A stretch of 64,000 nt of DNA from Paralithodes platypus (Eukaryota > Arthropoda > Malacostraca > Decapoda > Lithodidae): assembly GCA_032716605.1 (NCBI GenBank), contig CM064552.1, forward strand, positions 5,006,772-5,070,771, read 5' to 3'. The stretch's first letter is position 1; each line of letters starts with the position of its first letter. Of this stretch, positions 46,955 through 57,807 are shown in pieces. Position numbers and translations under genes: made by a program. The notes under the pieces were generated by a model. That model ran no database searches, was not told where the DNA came from, and saw only the letters and a program-made list of their open reading frames with translations.

Positions 46955-47130
46955 TCTCTCAGCTTCTATAGCAGCTTCACTCACATGGCTCCTCATAGCT
47001 GACACACACGCTTCTTTAGTGGTGAGTGCCCCCTGCCGCACCCTTCCCTAGTGGTGAGTCCCCCCTGCCGCACCCCTTCACTCTCTCCCCCCTGCCGCAC
47101 CCCTTCACCTCTCCTGCTGCATCCGTCATT
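46955..47130. repeat. Short imperfect repeat CCCCTGCCGCACCC
   Basis: About four copies of CCCCTGCCGCACCC-type sequence, twice preceded by AGTGGTGAGT, just downstream of the giant-exon donor. The two GTGAGT words there could act as cryptic donors. Confidence 0.6.
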
Positions 47131-48028
47131 CTTCTATCTATCCCTGCCTGGTGCCATACCATAACAGATTTGCCTTATCACTAAAGTCGATATCACACAA
47201 GCGCCTTTTCCGTCAACATTTCTCCTCAACACTGCTCCGACAGCTTAGGAGGTCAAAATTTTATGTATTTTGGTTACCTTAATTCATTCACATTAGTCTA
47301 GTTTCCGATACCAATGTAAAATATTCCAGAAAAGTTACCAGAATTTTTTTGATTATCGAATGTTGACTAAAAAAGCTCTCGTGTGATACCGGCTTAACTG
47401 TTCTCTAACTAAAACAATCCCATCTTTATCATGCTCACTAATTTATTTATCTTAGAATGGTTATTGCCAAAGTTTATTATAGAATATGTGAACTATTATT
47501 ATACACATGCACACAAAACTAGGTCTTTTTCAAGGCAGCAATCCTACTCTTGAAGTACATTTTATACAACTTGATCAAAACAATCACCACCATTTTACAG
47601 TTAAGAGTACATTATATTAACTAATATGATTTATTTATGCATGCCAATCAATAGTCACTACACTGGTATTATAATCCCATTACCGTACGCAATTTTATAA
47701 GGTATATTCCTAATTCTTCTATATTTATGTTCTTTCTTTCAAAATTAATTACCCATAGAAACTAGTAATAATCACCTGACCACACACACCTGTATTTATT
47801 AAGCATAGGACTAATATCAATCAGTAGTGTTTCCATTCACAAAACATTACCACTGGTTATAAATTAGAGCATCCTGTACTATAATGACTTGATAACATAC
47901 CGGTACCCCTGAATCCATAAAACACACCACTAATATTATATAATGCAGTAGCTGTTTCCATACATACAATATTCCGACTCCTCGGCACAAGTACATAGTT
48001 ACAGTATATCAGACAAATATTGCATGTT

Positions 48029-48200
48029 AAAGTCGCCTCAATCTAACCTGGTAGAAATTGGTAACGCTGCCTTATTATACAGATTATATAATATATAATA
48101 ATACATTATATACTATATTATAATTATTAATATTGGCTATGCAAATGTATAGTAAGGCAGCATGATACATTTCTGCCAGGTTAGCTTGACTACACTTTAG
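48029..48200. mobile_element. MITE, second copy of the 1760-1928 element
   Basis: AACCTGGTAGAAATTGGTAA at left and ATTTCTGCCAGGTTAGCTTG at right. The interior has expanded into (TA)-rich sequence, and ATATTGGCTATGCAAAT is shared with 1850-1874. Confidence 0.75.
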
Positions 48201-48379
48201 TCTTTTCCTTTGTTTTCTTCTTGGGTTGGTAAAGATGAATGGAACGAATTAGTGTTTTGTTTGCTATAAAATTAATTGTAATGTAGAGCATATTGTGTTT
48301 TTCCTATCATCACTGCATCATTATGATGCTACTTGCCATAAATGAAATGTAGTGCATATTGATTGATTCTTACGATTAT

Positions 48380-49985
48380 AGTTATCTGAGCACAATAGAT
48401 GAGATAGCATGTGTTTTTGACGATTATTGATTTGTTCATATTATGTTTAAACCAATATGCACCGAGTACAATAGATAAAATAGCATGTTTTTTTCTACTA
48501 TTATTGATTTGTACCTATTACGTCTACAGCATTGGTTATCTGAGTAGGCTACAATAGATAAAATAGCATGTGTTTTTTACTATTATTAATTTGTACCTAT
48601 TACGTCTACAGCATTAGTTATCTGAGTAGGCTACAATAGATAAAATAGCATGTGTTTTTTATTATTATTAATTTGTACCTATTACGTCTACAGCATTAGT
48701 TATCTGAGTAGGCTACAATAGATAAAATAGCATGTGTTTTTTACTATTATTAATTTGTACCTATTACGTCTACAGCATTAGTTATCTGAGTAGGCTACAA
48801 TAGATAAAATAGCATGTGTTTTTTATTATTATTAATTTGTACCTATTACGTCTACAGCATTAGTTATCTGAGTAGGCTACAATAGATAAATTAGCATGTG
48901 TTTTTTACTATTATTAATTTGTACCTATTACGTCTACAGCATTAGTTATCTGAGTAGGCTACAATAGATAAAATAGCATGTGTTTTTTATTATTATTAAT
49001 TTGTACCTATTACGTCTACAGCATTAGTTATCTGAGTAGGCTACAATAGATAAAATAGCATGTGTTTTTTACTATTATTAATTTGTACCTATTACGTCTA
49101 CAGCATTAGTTATCTGAGTAGGCTACAATAGATAAAATAGCATGTGTTTTTTATTATTATTAATTTGTACCTATTACGTCTACAGCATTAGTTATCTGAG
49201 TAGGCTACAATAGATAAATTAGCATGTGTTTTTTACTATTATTAATTTGTACCTATTACGTCTACAGCATTAGTTATCTGAGTAGGCTACAATAGATAAA
49301 ATAGCATGTGTTTTTTATTATTATTGATTTGTACCTATTACGTCTACAGCATTGGTTATCTGAGTAGGCTACCATAGATAAAATAGCATGTGTTTTTTAT
49401 TATTATTGATTTGTACCTATTACGTCTACAGCATTAGTTATCTGAGTAGGCTACCATAGATAAAATAGCATGTGTTTTTTATTATTATTGATTTGTACCT
49501 ATTACGTCTACAGCATTGGTTATCTGAGTAGGCTACCATAGATAAAATAGCATGTGTTTTTTATTATTATTGATTTGTACCTATTACGTCTACAGCATTG
49601 GTTATCTGAGTAGGCTACCATAGATAAAATAGCATGTGTTTTTTATTATTATTGATTTGTACCTATTACGTCTACAGCATTGGTTATCTGAGTAGGCTAC
49701 CATAGATAAAATAGCATGTTGTTTTGATACATATTGTTTATTTGTGTATATTATATCTACACCGATATAATTATTTGAGCACCATATATATATATAATAG
49801 CATGTTTTTGATTATTATTGATTGGTTATTATTATATAATTATCTGAGTACAATAGATGAAATAGCATGTTTGATTCATTATATTTTGGAGGAGTTTTGG
49901 GTATATACAATATATGCGGTATATAGTAGCATGTTTGATTCTTTATAGTTATTTGAGAACAATACCGGTACATACAAAATAGCAT
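48380..49985. repeat. 82-bp satellite, about 15 regular units plus decayed flanks
   Basis: The unit contains GCATTAGTTATCTGAGTAGG, CTACAATAGATAAAATAGCA, TGTGTTTTTT and ATTTGTACCTATTACGTCTA. Regular units run from about 48531 to 49720, with diverged units before and after. ACTATT/ATTATT variants alternate, and the rare GATAAATTAG variant recurs exactly 328 bp apart (48885 and 49213). Confidence 0.95.
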
Positions 49986-50019
49986 GTTATATTCTTCGAA
50001 CCCATTTTTCTTCTATTAA

Positions 50020-50395
50020 TTATTATTAGGCCAACAATCTGGTGCTCCTAACCTCCATATCCCCGAAACGACTAGAGTAATCTAACTAACATTTTCTACC
50101 ATTTGGGAAGAGTCAGCCAGGGAATACGTTAACAAATTGACAGCCCATTTGCTCTAGCCCTTTTTGAGTTACACGCTAATATTTCTACCACTTGGGAAGA
50201 GTCTGCCAGGAAATATGTGTAAAAATAAACAACCCATTTGCTCTAGCAATTTTTTAGTTACGAGGTAATATTTCTACCATTTGGGAAGAGTCGGTAAGGG
50301 AGAGAGGTGTGGAGATTACAACCCATTTTGAGTAACAGAGGTTAGAGGTCAGGATTTCCCCAGCCTATCTATAATGAATGGAGTATAGTCAAGTT
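50020..50395. mobile_element. M3-related element with duplicated interior
   Basis: CTCCTAACCTCCATATCCCC to CCTATCTATAATGAATGGAG. The block ATTTCTACCATTTGGGAAGA (with variants) occurs three times, so the interior was tandemly duplicated. Confidence 0.65.
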
Positions 50396-50462
50396 GAAGG
50401 AGATTATTAAATACACTGGACCCCGCACCCCTCCCCTACCCTCCCTTGTCTGCAGCCTGGGT

Positions 50463-50660
50463 CCTGCCGTTAGGTTAGGTTAGATCACATTAGGTTAGGT
50501 TAGGTTAGATCAGATTAGGTTAGGTTAGGTTAGATCAAGTCAGGTCAGGTTAGGTTAGGTTACGTCAGGTTGGGTTAGATGAGGTTAGATTAGGTTAGGT
50601 TAGGTTAGATGATCAGGTTAGGTCAGCTAAGGTCAGGTCAGGTCAGGTTAGGTTAGTTAG
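50463..50660. repeat. Interstitial TTAGG telomere-type tract
   Basis: Runs of TTAGG (read as AGGTT) interrupted by AGATCA and AGTCAGG variants. TTAGG is the ancestral arthropod telomere repeat. A shorter tract is at 50762-50795, after a shared GTCTGCAGCCTGGGTC. Confidence 0.85.
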
Positions 50661-51097
50661 CAATGGTTGAGATCTACTGGATGACCCGACATACAACCCA
50701 TAGAGTCAACCTGAAGGAGAGCTTATTATTTACACTACCCCCCATCCTTGTCTGCAGCCTGGGTCAGGTCAGATCAGGTTAGGTTAGGTTAATTGTCACT
50801 GTGGTTTAGATCTAGTGGATGACCCAACCTACAACCCATTTAGTCAACCTGAAGATCATTATTTACACTACCCCACTTGTTGTCTGCAGCCTGGGTCCTG
50901 CCGTCAACTTTAGCAGATTCGTCATTCCTGAGTGAGGCTTGTCCACTAACCTAGCTTAATTATATGAATGTAGAAATAATGTATTCGTTAAGGTTGTCGT
51001 TCGTAGGATATATCGCTGTGTTGAAGTCCATTTGCAAGCTTGACGGATGTCTCTTTCTCTTTTCAATTTATTTATTTTCAAGCTCAGTTTTAATTAT

Positions 51098-51100
51098 ATA

Positions 51101-51168
<68 letters not shown>
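51098..51168. repeat. (TA)n microsatellite
   Basis: About 34 TA units followed by (CCAA)n at 51168-51183. Confidence 0.97.
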
Positions 51169-51169
<1 letters not shown>

Positions 51170-51171
51170 AA

Positions 51172-51310
51172 CCAACCAACCAACTTTACTTCTAAACTCA
51201 ATTAATGAAATTAACAAATACATGTGGCACTCCAAGGACTCGAACCTAGGATAGGCCTACTCACATCGAAATTCCGCGCATTTATGCATTACGCTATCAA
51301 GTACAGTACT
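51172..51310 (-). repeat. tRNA-derived SINE, minus strand
   Basis: ACTCAATTAATGAAATTAAC tail and CACTCCAAGGACTCGAACCT (B-box on the minus strand), with an A-box-like ATTACGCTATCAAG. Tail sequence recurs inverted at 63215-63260. Confidence 0.6.
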
Positions 51311-52047
51311 CGACTTTCACACTGTGATATTACCTTGCAACGACTCAATACACCGGCTCTGATAACCCCCAAAAATATTATTAGTATAGGTGAATTACAT
51401 TACCATTTACCTGATTAAAAAAAGGTATGCATAATTATAACCCACTAAGTTTTGTCACAGCGCTAAATACCTCTTACATCGATAATTTCATAACCAATCT
51501 AAAAGTTCTCGACAAGGTCATTGAGATTCGTTTAAGTAATTGTTTACATTTAAATATTTATTACAAATTAATTAAAATATTTATTAAAAATTAAGTCAAA
51601 ATTGGAAGGACGTCTTTGAAAAACTGCCCCTACCTACTGACCTTACTCAACATCCGGCAGACATCATTACACCTGTGGCAAGACTTACTCGGCCAACTGT
51701 ACTGCATAATAACACTCGTACATTCTGTCTCTTGTTTAGTTTAGGGTCATGTGCGTTTTGTGCATGTGTGTAAGTGTGTTTTTGTGTGTGTGGGTTTATT
51801 TGTGTGGGTTTGTGTCGAGTAGTTGTGTGCTCAGCCTGTGTATGATTAAAATATTTGTTAATACATTTATACTTACCTTATAAATAATACACTGAAATAT
51901 AAATATGTTAATTTCTTACATTATCATTGACTAGCCTAGACCTATTCTCAAATTTAGAACACATTTATAAATAACTATTAGGAGTTAAAATAGTTAATAT
52001 GTGTAATAAAGAGAAGTGGAATTTTGCATAAATAATTTCTACAGTAT

Positions 52048-52176
52048 AATTATAATATGTTGCATGAAGTACTGTATATGGCATGTACTAATTATAATAT
52101 GTTGCATGAAGTACTGTATATGGCATGTACTAATTATAATATGTTGCATGAAGTACTGTATATGGCATGTACTAAT
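52048..52176. repeat. 42-bp tandem repeat, three units
   Basis: TAATTATAATATGTTGCATG plus AAGTACTGTATATGGCATGT, virtually identical units. Confidence 0.95.
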
Positions 52177-52573
52177 TTCAAATATAAATCAAAGTAATTG
52201 AGAAATGGTGATTACAAACCGTAGACTATATTATGTTAACTCAAGTTCGTGTTGTATGTAGGATTATTGTCATTATATTTGGTTATGAGACTAATATAAT
52301 AGCCATTGTGGTAAAAGGTTATCGTTAACATGTGTTAGTATTGTATTGATTGTTTAATGCTTGATAACAATTCAACCCGCCGTGTGGAATAATTGTTCAT
52401 ACTGTTTATTTTAACCAAGCAATATGGCTGATTGTGTAGATACGGGAGAATGGAGTGTGAACTATAGAAGGGGAAAAAACAAAGAAGAGAGCTTGGTGAA
52501 GTTGATTATATCTTGAGAGGGAAAAAGGACCAGTCAGGAAATTAATAAAAATAACTGAGGAACAATGTATTAA

Positions 52574-52789
52574 TTAATCCCTTCAGTACCGGCGACGTCT
52601 TTTTGACATTATTCTAGCTAAATTTAGACGATTTTGTGCACTATAAGAAGGATCTGCGGTAGTAAAAATGGTTAAGTGAGATAGGTCGAAGCCTGTAAAT
52701 TGCTGGAAGCCCTTTTTAAACTTAATAAAATCGTCTATTAGTAAAAAAACAAATGATATAAAAGACATCACCGGTACAGAACGGATTAA
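52574..52789. mobile_element. TTAA-flanked MITE, family T1
   Basis: TTAATCCCTTCAGTACCGGC at left and CACCGGTACAGAACGGATTAA at right are inverted. The interior TCTAGCTAAATTTAGACGAT and AAAATCGTCTATTAGT also mirror. Confidence 0.8.
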
Positions 52790-53228
52790 CCCACTGAGCC
52801 CCAGCTAGTTTATAATAAATGTACCACCAGGGACCGGCTTTTTCTGATTTTTTTTTTTCCCAGAAACAATAGCGAATGGGTTAGGAATGAAGGAAAAACC
52901 ACAAAAAAACGATCAAAAAGGTCAAAAATTGGTCCTATGGAGCCCCCGAAAGTCGATTTTACAAGAGTAAAAATTTTAAGGCAATAACACCCAAAATACC
53001 GGTTTTTGCGCGCTCACGCGCACGCGGTTGGACTTTGAGAGTTTTCAACCATCGGCATGGTTGCGTGGGATACTTACACAGTTCCCATACAATTCTGAGC
53101 CCTCTAGGTGCCATAGGACCGGAGTACTTGGGACCGGACCGGCCAGGACGCATGGTTTGCGTCGCTGGGGTTTAGCGTTACATACATTGTGGACGCAAAT
53201 CCTGCGTCGCTGGGGCTCAGTGGGTTAA
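52786..53228. mobile_element. TTAA-flanked element, family T3 (CCCACTGAGCCCCAGC)
   Basis: TTAACCCACTGAGCCCCAGC at left and GCTGGGGCTCAGTGGGTTAA at right form a perfect inverted repeat, with a second GCGTCGCTGGGG inside the right end. TTAA target and CCC/GGG termini point to a piggyBac-type non-autonomous element. The interior has no supported gene. Confidence 0.85.
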
Positions 53229-53889
53229 TAACAACATTCTCACATGGATACGAGATATGGACAACAAGTGATGACCTCTCCAAACTGAGAACTGTGAGAT
53301 AAAGTATTTCAGAATGGCATCTGGTGTGAACAGGCTAAATGGGACAAGCAATAAGAAAGTGTGCGAATACATTTAAATGAAAAGATATTGATTGAGGAGT
53401 GTTTAAATGGATTAACATAATTATTTTGCAGTGTTATGTGCAGAGAATGAATGGAGTCAGATATCCAAGAAGTATATAAGGAATTCCTGTGAAAGGGACA
53501 GCCGCAAGGAAGTGTTCTCGAAAAGAGGTTCCAGTCCTGACGCTATTCTTGACTTACAGTGTGCTGGCTTAATAATCCTGAAGGGTTGATAGCCTCTGTA
53601 GTCCTATTTTAACTAACTTAGGGACAGTTGATAGTGGGAGAGCACCAATGGTCTCGATAAGAGCAATGTGGCGCAGGGTAAGGGACCATATGCGGACAAA
53701 TTAGCTTGAGGGTGTTTCTGCCTTGGCCATTCTTTAGCGGGAGTTTCCCAGGAGGAAACAAGGCGTCACAGATGATGATAATGATAATTGTGAGTGTTTT
53801 TATTGCTTATATACTTAAAAATACAAATCATTAAAATTTTCACATATTCTTAAAACCAAAAATAACTAACTCTCCCCCTCATTTTTCAG

Positions 53890-54103
53890 GACACTGGTGG
53901 AAGGCGTAACCCTCCCCTCCTCCCCACCCCCTCCCTCCTCCCGCCTCCTCCCTCCTTCCTCCTCCTCCCGCCTCACCTCCTCCTACACCCCATCCTCCTC
54001 CACCTCCCGCCTCACCTCCCCCTCCTTCCCTCCCTCCCCCTCCTCCCGCCTAGCCTCCACCCTCGCCTCCCTCAACAGACGCAGCTCATTCTACCGGTAC
54101 TGA
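53890..54103 (+). CDS. C/T-rich exon after the giant exon, ending at a stop or at a weak donor
   Basis: The acceptor CTCCCCCTCATTTTTCAG|GACACT is strong, and phase 2 matches the giant exon (AG+G, then TLVEGVTLPSSPPPPSSR). The exon is built of imperfect CCTCCTCCCGCCTC-type repeats encoding repeated Ser/Pro-SSRL units, and ends LASTLASLNRRSSFYRY followed by TGA at 54101-54103. CCG|GTACTG at 54097-54098 could instead be a donor (phase 2), so the reading frame may continue beyond the window. Two AATAAA words at 54123 and 54139 lie very close to the stop. Confidence 0.75.
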
Positions 54104-54160
54104 GAAAACCATTATTGACAAAAATAAATACGTATATAAATAAATCATAGGTGAATTATA

Positions 54161-54166
54161 TATACA

Positions 54167-54218
<52 letters not shown>

Positions 54219-54309
54219 TGTTACTAAGACTACCAACAATAGATAAATATATACAGAAATAATAGGTGAATTATAAGTAGGCTATATACATCTTTGTACC
54301 GTTACTTGA

Positions 54310-54361
<52 letters not shown>
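54161..54361. repeat. Two (TA)n arrays separated by about 95 bp
   Basis: (TA)n at 54161-54215 and 54311-54361. Partly duplicated unique sequence (AATAGGTGAATTATA) precedes the second. Confidence 0.95.
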
Positions 54362-54366
<5 letters not shown>

Positions 54367-54451
54367 ATGTATGCAGTATATATATATATATATTTACTGA
54401 ATATATGAACAACAAATAAGACACACAGTAGCTTAATTTTTTCCCAAATGG

Positions 54452-54452
54452 A

Positions 54453-54501
<49 letters not shown>
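54452..54501. repeat. (CA)n microsatellite
   Basis: About 24 CA units. Confidence 0.97.
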
Positions 54502-54502
<1 letters not shown>

Positions 54503-54547
54503 CTCCATCAATCTAGTGCTATACTAAACAAAATTCAGTGGTGACAA

Positions 54548-54678
54548 CTCAAAAATCCATCAGATAAAATTAATGTAAGAAACGTGTAAAAGAAATCCAT
54601 CAAAATTAATGTAAGAAACGTGTAAAAGAAATCCATCAAAATTAATGTAAGAAAAGTGTAAAAGAAATCCATCAACAT
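54548..54678. repeat. 36-bp tandem repeat, three units
   Basis: AAAATTAATGTAAGAAACGT plus GTAAAAGAAATCCATC repeated. Confidence 0.9.
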
Positions 54679-54789
54679 GTCTTGAGCTAATTCAGTGTTG
54701 ATTATAGATAGAATATATTTGTGTTTTAATATACAAAATATTTAACATAATAATAAAAAGTGCTATAAAGAAAACGAAGTGCAAACATG

Positions 54790-54972
54790 TATATTCTGGC
54801 TAATACTAGACGATTGTATGCAGCTTAGGAAGGACGTCTAGGAATCAAAGAAGTCAACACTATCCTAATTAGCTCACTGACTTCCAAACCGCCTTCCTAA
54901 GCTGAATAAAATCGTCTAATAATAGCCACAATAAGAGGAAATAACCCCGTCCTCGAGTACTGAGAGGGATAA
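54790..54972. mobile_element. T1-related MITE remnant
   Basis: TTCTGGCTAATACTAGACGA and ATCGTCTAATAATAGCCACA are inverted, as are GCAGCTTAGGAAGGACGTCT and CCGCCTTCCTAAGCTGAATA. The left terminus is lost. Confidence 0.6.
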
Positions 54973-55189
54973 TAAGTGCCTTGTCAAATATTTAACAGAT
55001 GGTGCAGAACATGTTGTTCATGAAATTAGGCTTGGGTAATGAATAGGAGGTTTGAGATATAATGATTTTTATTAATATACTTGCAGTATTTTTTTATTGA
55101 TAATTATTATTTTTATTTGTATTATTATTAATATTAATATTATTTATAATGCAATTAAATTATTTGTATTATTATTATATATTTGTTAA

Positions 55190-55451
55190 AGTTTCCTTCT
55201 TAGATCTCCATCAAATTTTTAATAATACTCCCTAGACTCCACTTTCAAATACATTTGTGCATTTTTCGATAGAAAAATACCCTGGCCAAAGACTGGTTCC
55301 TCCCAAATTGCAGGGTCGCTAGCGCTCGACACCTAAATGGCACGAAAGGTCTTAAAATTGCCAACTAGTGGGGTGAATTTTATAATATATCAAAACTAAT
55401 GGGGAAAAACATGAGTGAGAAGAGGGTCCAGAGGGTCCAGAAAGCCCCCGC
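55190..55451. mobile_element. T2 family copy, 5'-degraded
   Basis: ATTTTTCGATAGAAAAATAC, GGCCAAAGACTGGTTCCTCC, GGTCGCTAGCGCTCG, ending AGAAAGCCCCCGCTTAAG. It abuts the intact copy starting at 55452. Confidence 0.65.
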
Positions 55452-55777
55452 TTAAGGGGAGGTATTTAGTTTGTTCCCTAGACCTCCATCAACCTTAAAA
55501 TTACACCCCCTTGAGTCCCTTTCAAGATAAATTTGTAAATTTTTCGGTAGAAAAATGTCCCGGCCGAAGGCCAGTTCCTCTTAAATTACAGGCTCGCTAT
55601 CGCTCGCCAGGATAAAATCGACACCTAAATGGCACGAAAGGTCTTAATATGGGGTGAAAGTTCTTAAAATCGCTAAACTAATGGGGCAAACATTTTATAA
55701 TATCAAAAGCAATGGGGCTAAACATGAGGGAGAAAGGGGTCAAGAAAAAAATCCCTCAAGTGGAGATCTCCCCTTAA
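55452..55777. mobile_element. TTAA-flanked MITE, family T2 (TTAAGGGGAGGT)
   Basis: TTAAGGGGAGGTATTTAGTT at left and AGTGGAGATCTCCCCTTAA at right. The shared core is TCGGTAGAAAAATGTCCCGG and ACAGGCTCGCTATCGCTCGC. Four further full copies lie within 6 kb. Confidence 0.85.
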
Positions 55778-55785
55778 CAGAGGCA

Positions 55786-56000
55786 GCATAAAATATTGCT
55801 CAGGAGAGGATTGGTTAATACTGCTCAGGAGAGGATTGGTTAATATTGCTCAGGAGAGGATTGGAAAATATTGCTCAGGAGAGGATTGGTTAATATTGCT
55901 CAGGAGAGGATTGGTTAATATTGCTCAGGAGAGGATTGGTTAATATTGCTCAGGAGAGGATTGGTTAATATTGCTCAGGAGAGGATTGGTTAATACTCTG
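55786..56000. repeat. 25-bp minisatellite, eight to nine units
   Basis: AATATTGCTCAGGAGAGGAT plus TGGTT, near-identical units. Confidence 0.95.
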
Positions 56001-56024
56001 GAGATCTTACACATAGTGGTGAGG

Positions 56025-56590
56025 TTAACCCCTTCTGTACAGGCGACGTCTTTTTGTTTATAGTCTAGCTATATTTAGACGATTTAGACGATTTAGACGA
56101 TTTAGACGATTCTGCGCAGTTTATGAACGATCTGTGGTGGCAAAACGGGTTAAGCGAGATAGTTCGAAGCCTGTTGATGGCTGGAGGCCATTTTTTAAAC
56201 TGAATAAAATCATTTAAGGGTAGGTTTCTAGTTTGTTTCCTACTCCTCCAGCAATCTTAAAATTTCACCCCCTTGACCCCCTTTCCAGGTACATTTTTCG
56301 GTAGAAAAATGTCCCGGCCAAAGGCCGATTACTCTTACATTACAGGCTCGCTATCGCTCGCCAGGATAAAATCGACACCTAAATGGCACGAAAGGTCTTA
56401 AAATTGACAGAAATGGGTCGAAAGTTCTTAAAATCGTCAAAATTATGGGGGCGAACGTCTTAAAATTAGAAAAGCAATGGGGCTAGACATGAGGGAGAAA
56501 GGAGTCAAGAAAAAAATCCCTCAAGTGGAAATCTCCCCTTAACAGTAGCTAGAATATAAATAAAGGCCGCGCCGGTACAGAAGGGGTTAA
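56025..56590. mobile_element. T1 MITE interrupted by a T2 MITE (nested)
   Basis: The outer ends TTAACCCCTTCTGTACAGGC and CGCCGGTACAGAAGGGGTTAA are family T1. It also carries a GACGATTTA run at 56083-56110. The insertion at 56214 lies at the element's internal TTAA. Confidence 0.85.
56214..56542. mobile_element. T2 MITE inserted inside the T1 element
   Basis: TTAAGGGTAGGTTTCTAGTT to GTGGAAATCTCCCCTTAA, bounded on both sides by TTAA. After it the host T1 element resumes (CTAGAATATAAATAAAGG). Confidence 0.85.
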
Positions 56591-56704
56591 TGAATTGATA
56601 CACCAAGGAGTACAAAGGAAAGCAAGCAACAACAGATCTAGTGCCCCTTCTAGGCTGCTTGTCCTCCAAAACACTGAGGATCAAGTGTCCAAACAGTGGA
56701 ACAT

Positions 56705-57747
56705 AACACCATAGGAGGAGGAGCACTTTATTGATCACTTTATATGAGGAGGAGCACTTTATTGATCACTTTATATGAGGAGGATCACTTTATTGATCAC
56801 TTTATATGAGGAGGAGCACTTTATTGATCACTTTATATGAGGAGGATCACTTTATTGATCACTTTATATGAGGAGGATCACTTTATTGATCACTTTATAT
56901 GAGGAGGAGCACTTTATTGATCACTTTATATGAGGAGGAACACTTTATTGATCACTTTATATGAGGAGGATCACTTTATTGATCACTTTATATGAGGAGG
57001 ATCACTTTATTGATCACTTTATATGAGGAGGATCACTTTATTGATCACTTTAAATGAGGAGGATCACTTTATTGATCACTTTATATGAGGAGGATCACTT
57101 TATTGACAACGTTTCGCAGATAGCTTCTTCAGGTCACTAACAAGTTATCTGCCAAACGTCAATAAAGTGCTCCTCCTCATATAAAGTGATCAATAAAGTG
57201 CTCCTCCTCATATAAAGTGATCAATAAAGTGCTCCTCCTCATATAAAGTGATCAATAAAGTGCTCCTCCTCATATAAAGTGATCAATAAAGTGATCCTCC
57301 TCATATAAAGTGATCAATAAAGTGCTCCTCCTCATATAAAGTGATCAATAAAGTGCTCCTCCTCATATAAAGTGATCAATAAAGTGCTCCTCCTCATATA
57401 AAGTGATCAATAAAGTGCTCCTCCTCATATAAAGTGATCAATAAAGTGATCCTCCTCATATAAAGTGGTCAATAAAGTGCTCCTCCTCATATAAAGTGAT
57501 CAATAAAGTGATCCTCCTCATATAAAGTGATCAATAAAGTGATCCTCCTCATATAAAGTGATCAATAAAGTGATCCTCCTCATATAAAGTGATCAATAAA
57601 GTGATCCTCCTCATATAAAGTGATCAATAAAGTGATCCTCCTCATATAAAGTGATCAATAAAGTGATCCTCCTCATATAAAGTGATCAATAAAGTGATCC
57701 TCCTCATATAAAGTGATCAATAAAGTGATCCTCCTCTTATGGTGTTT
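56705..57747. repeat. 1-kb inverted array of a 31-bp repeat
   Basis: The left arm has about 12-13 units of ATGAGGAGGATCACTTTATT plus GATCACTTTAT. The right arm (57159-57737) has about 18-19 units of the exact reverse complement. A 50-bp centre at 57103-57158 contains ACGTTTCGCAGATAGCTTCT and TATCTGCCAAACGT. Outer flanks AACACCATAGGAGGAG and CTCCTCTTATGGTGTT also mirror. Confidence 0.95.
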
Positions 57748-57807
57748 TCTTATCATATGTCAGCTTTCCCAAGTTCCTTGTAACGACGGGGTTAATGTTG
57801 TGTATTA

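Larger units (their letters stand above)
2482..54103 (+). other. Gene model: one multi-exon gene with alternative 3' ends, 5' end outside the window
   Basis: Exons A-G (2482-17651) join with phases 0, 2, 2, 2, 2, 2 and leave in phase 1. A-G plus the 23530-23642 exon gives 1425 nt, exactly 475 codons including stop. A-G plus 42565-46924 plus 53890-54103 gives 5886 nt, exactly 1962 codons including stop. This frame consistency over nine junctions is the main evidence for one gene. The protein is Ser/Pro/Arg/Asp-rich with no recognised catalytic or transmembrane domain. I do not recognise the family. A disordered tail of a large cytoskeletal or AMPK-related-kinase-type protein is only a hypothesis to test by homology search. 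The N-terminus lies upstream of position 1. Confidence 0.8.
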
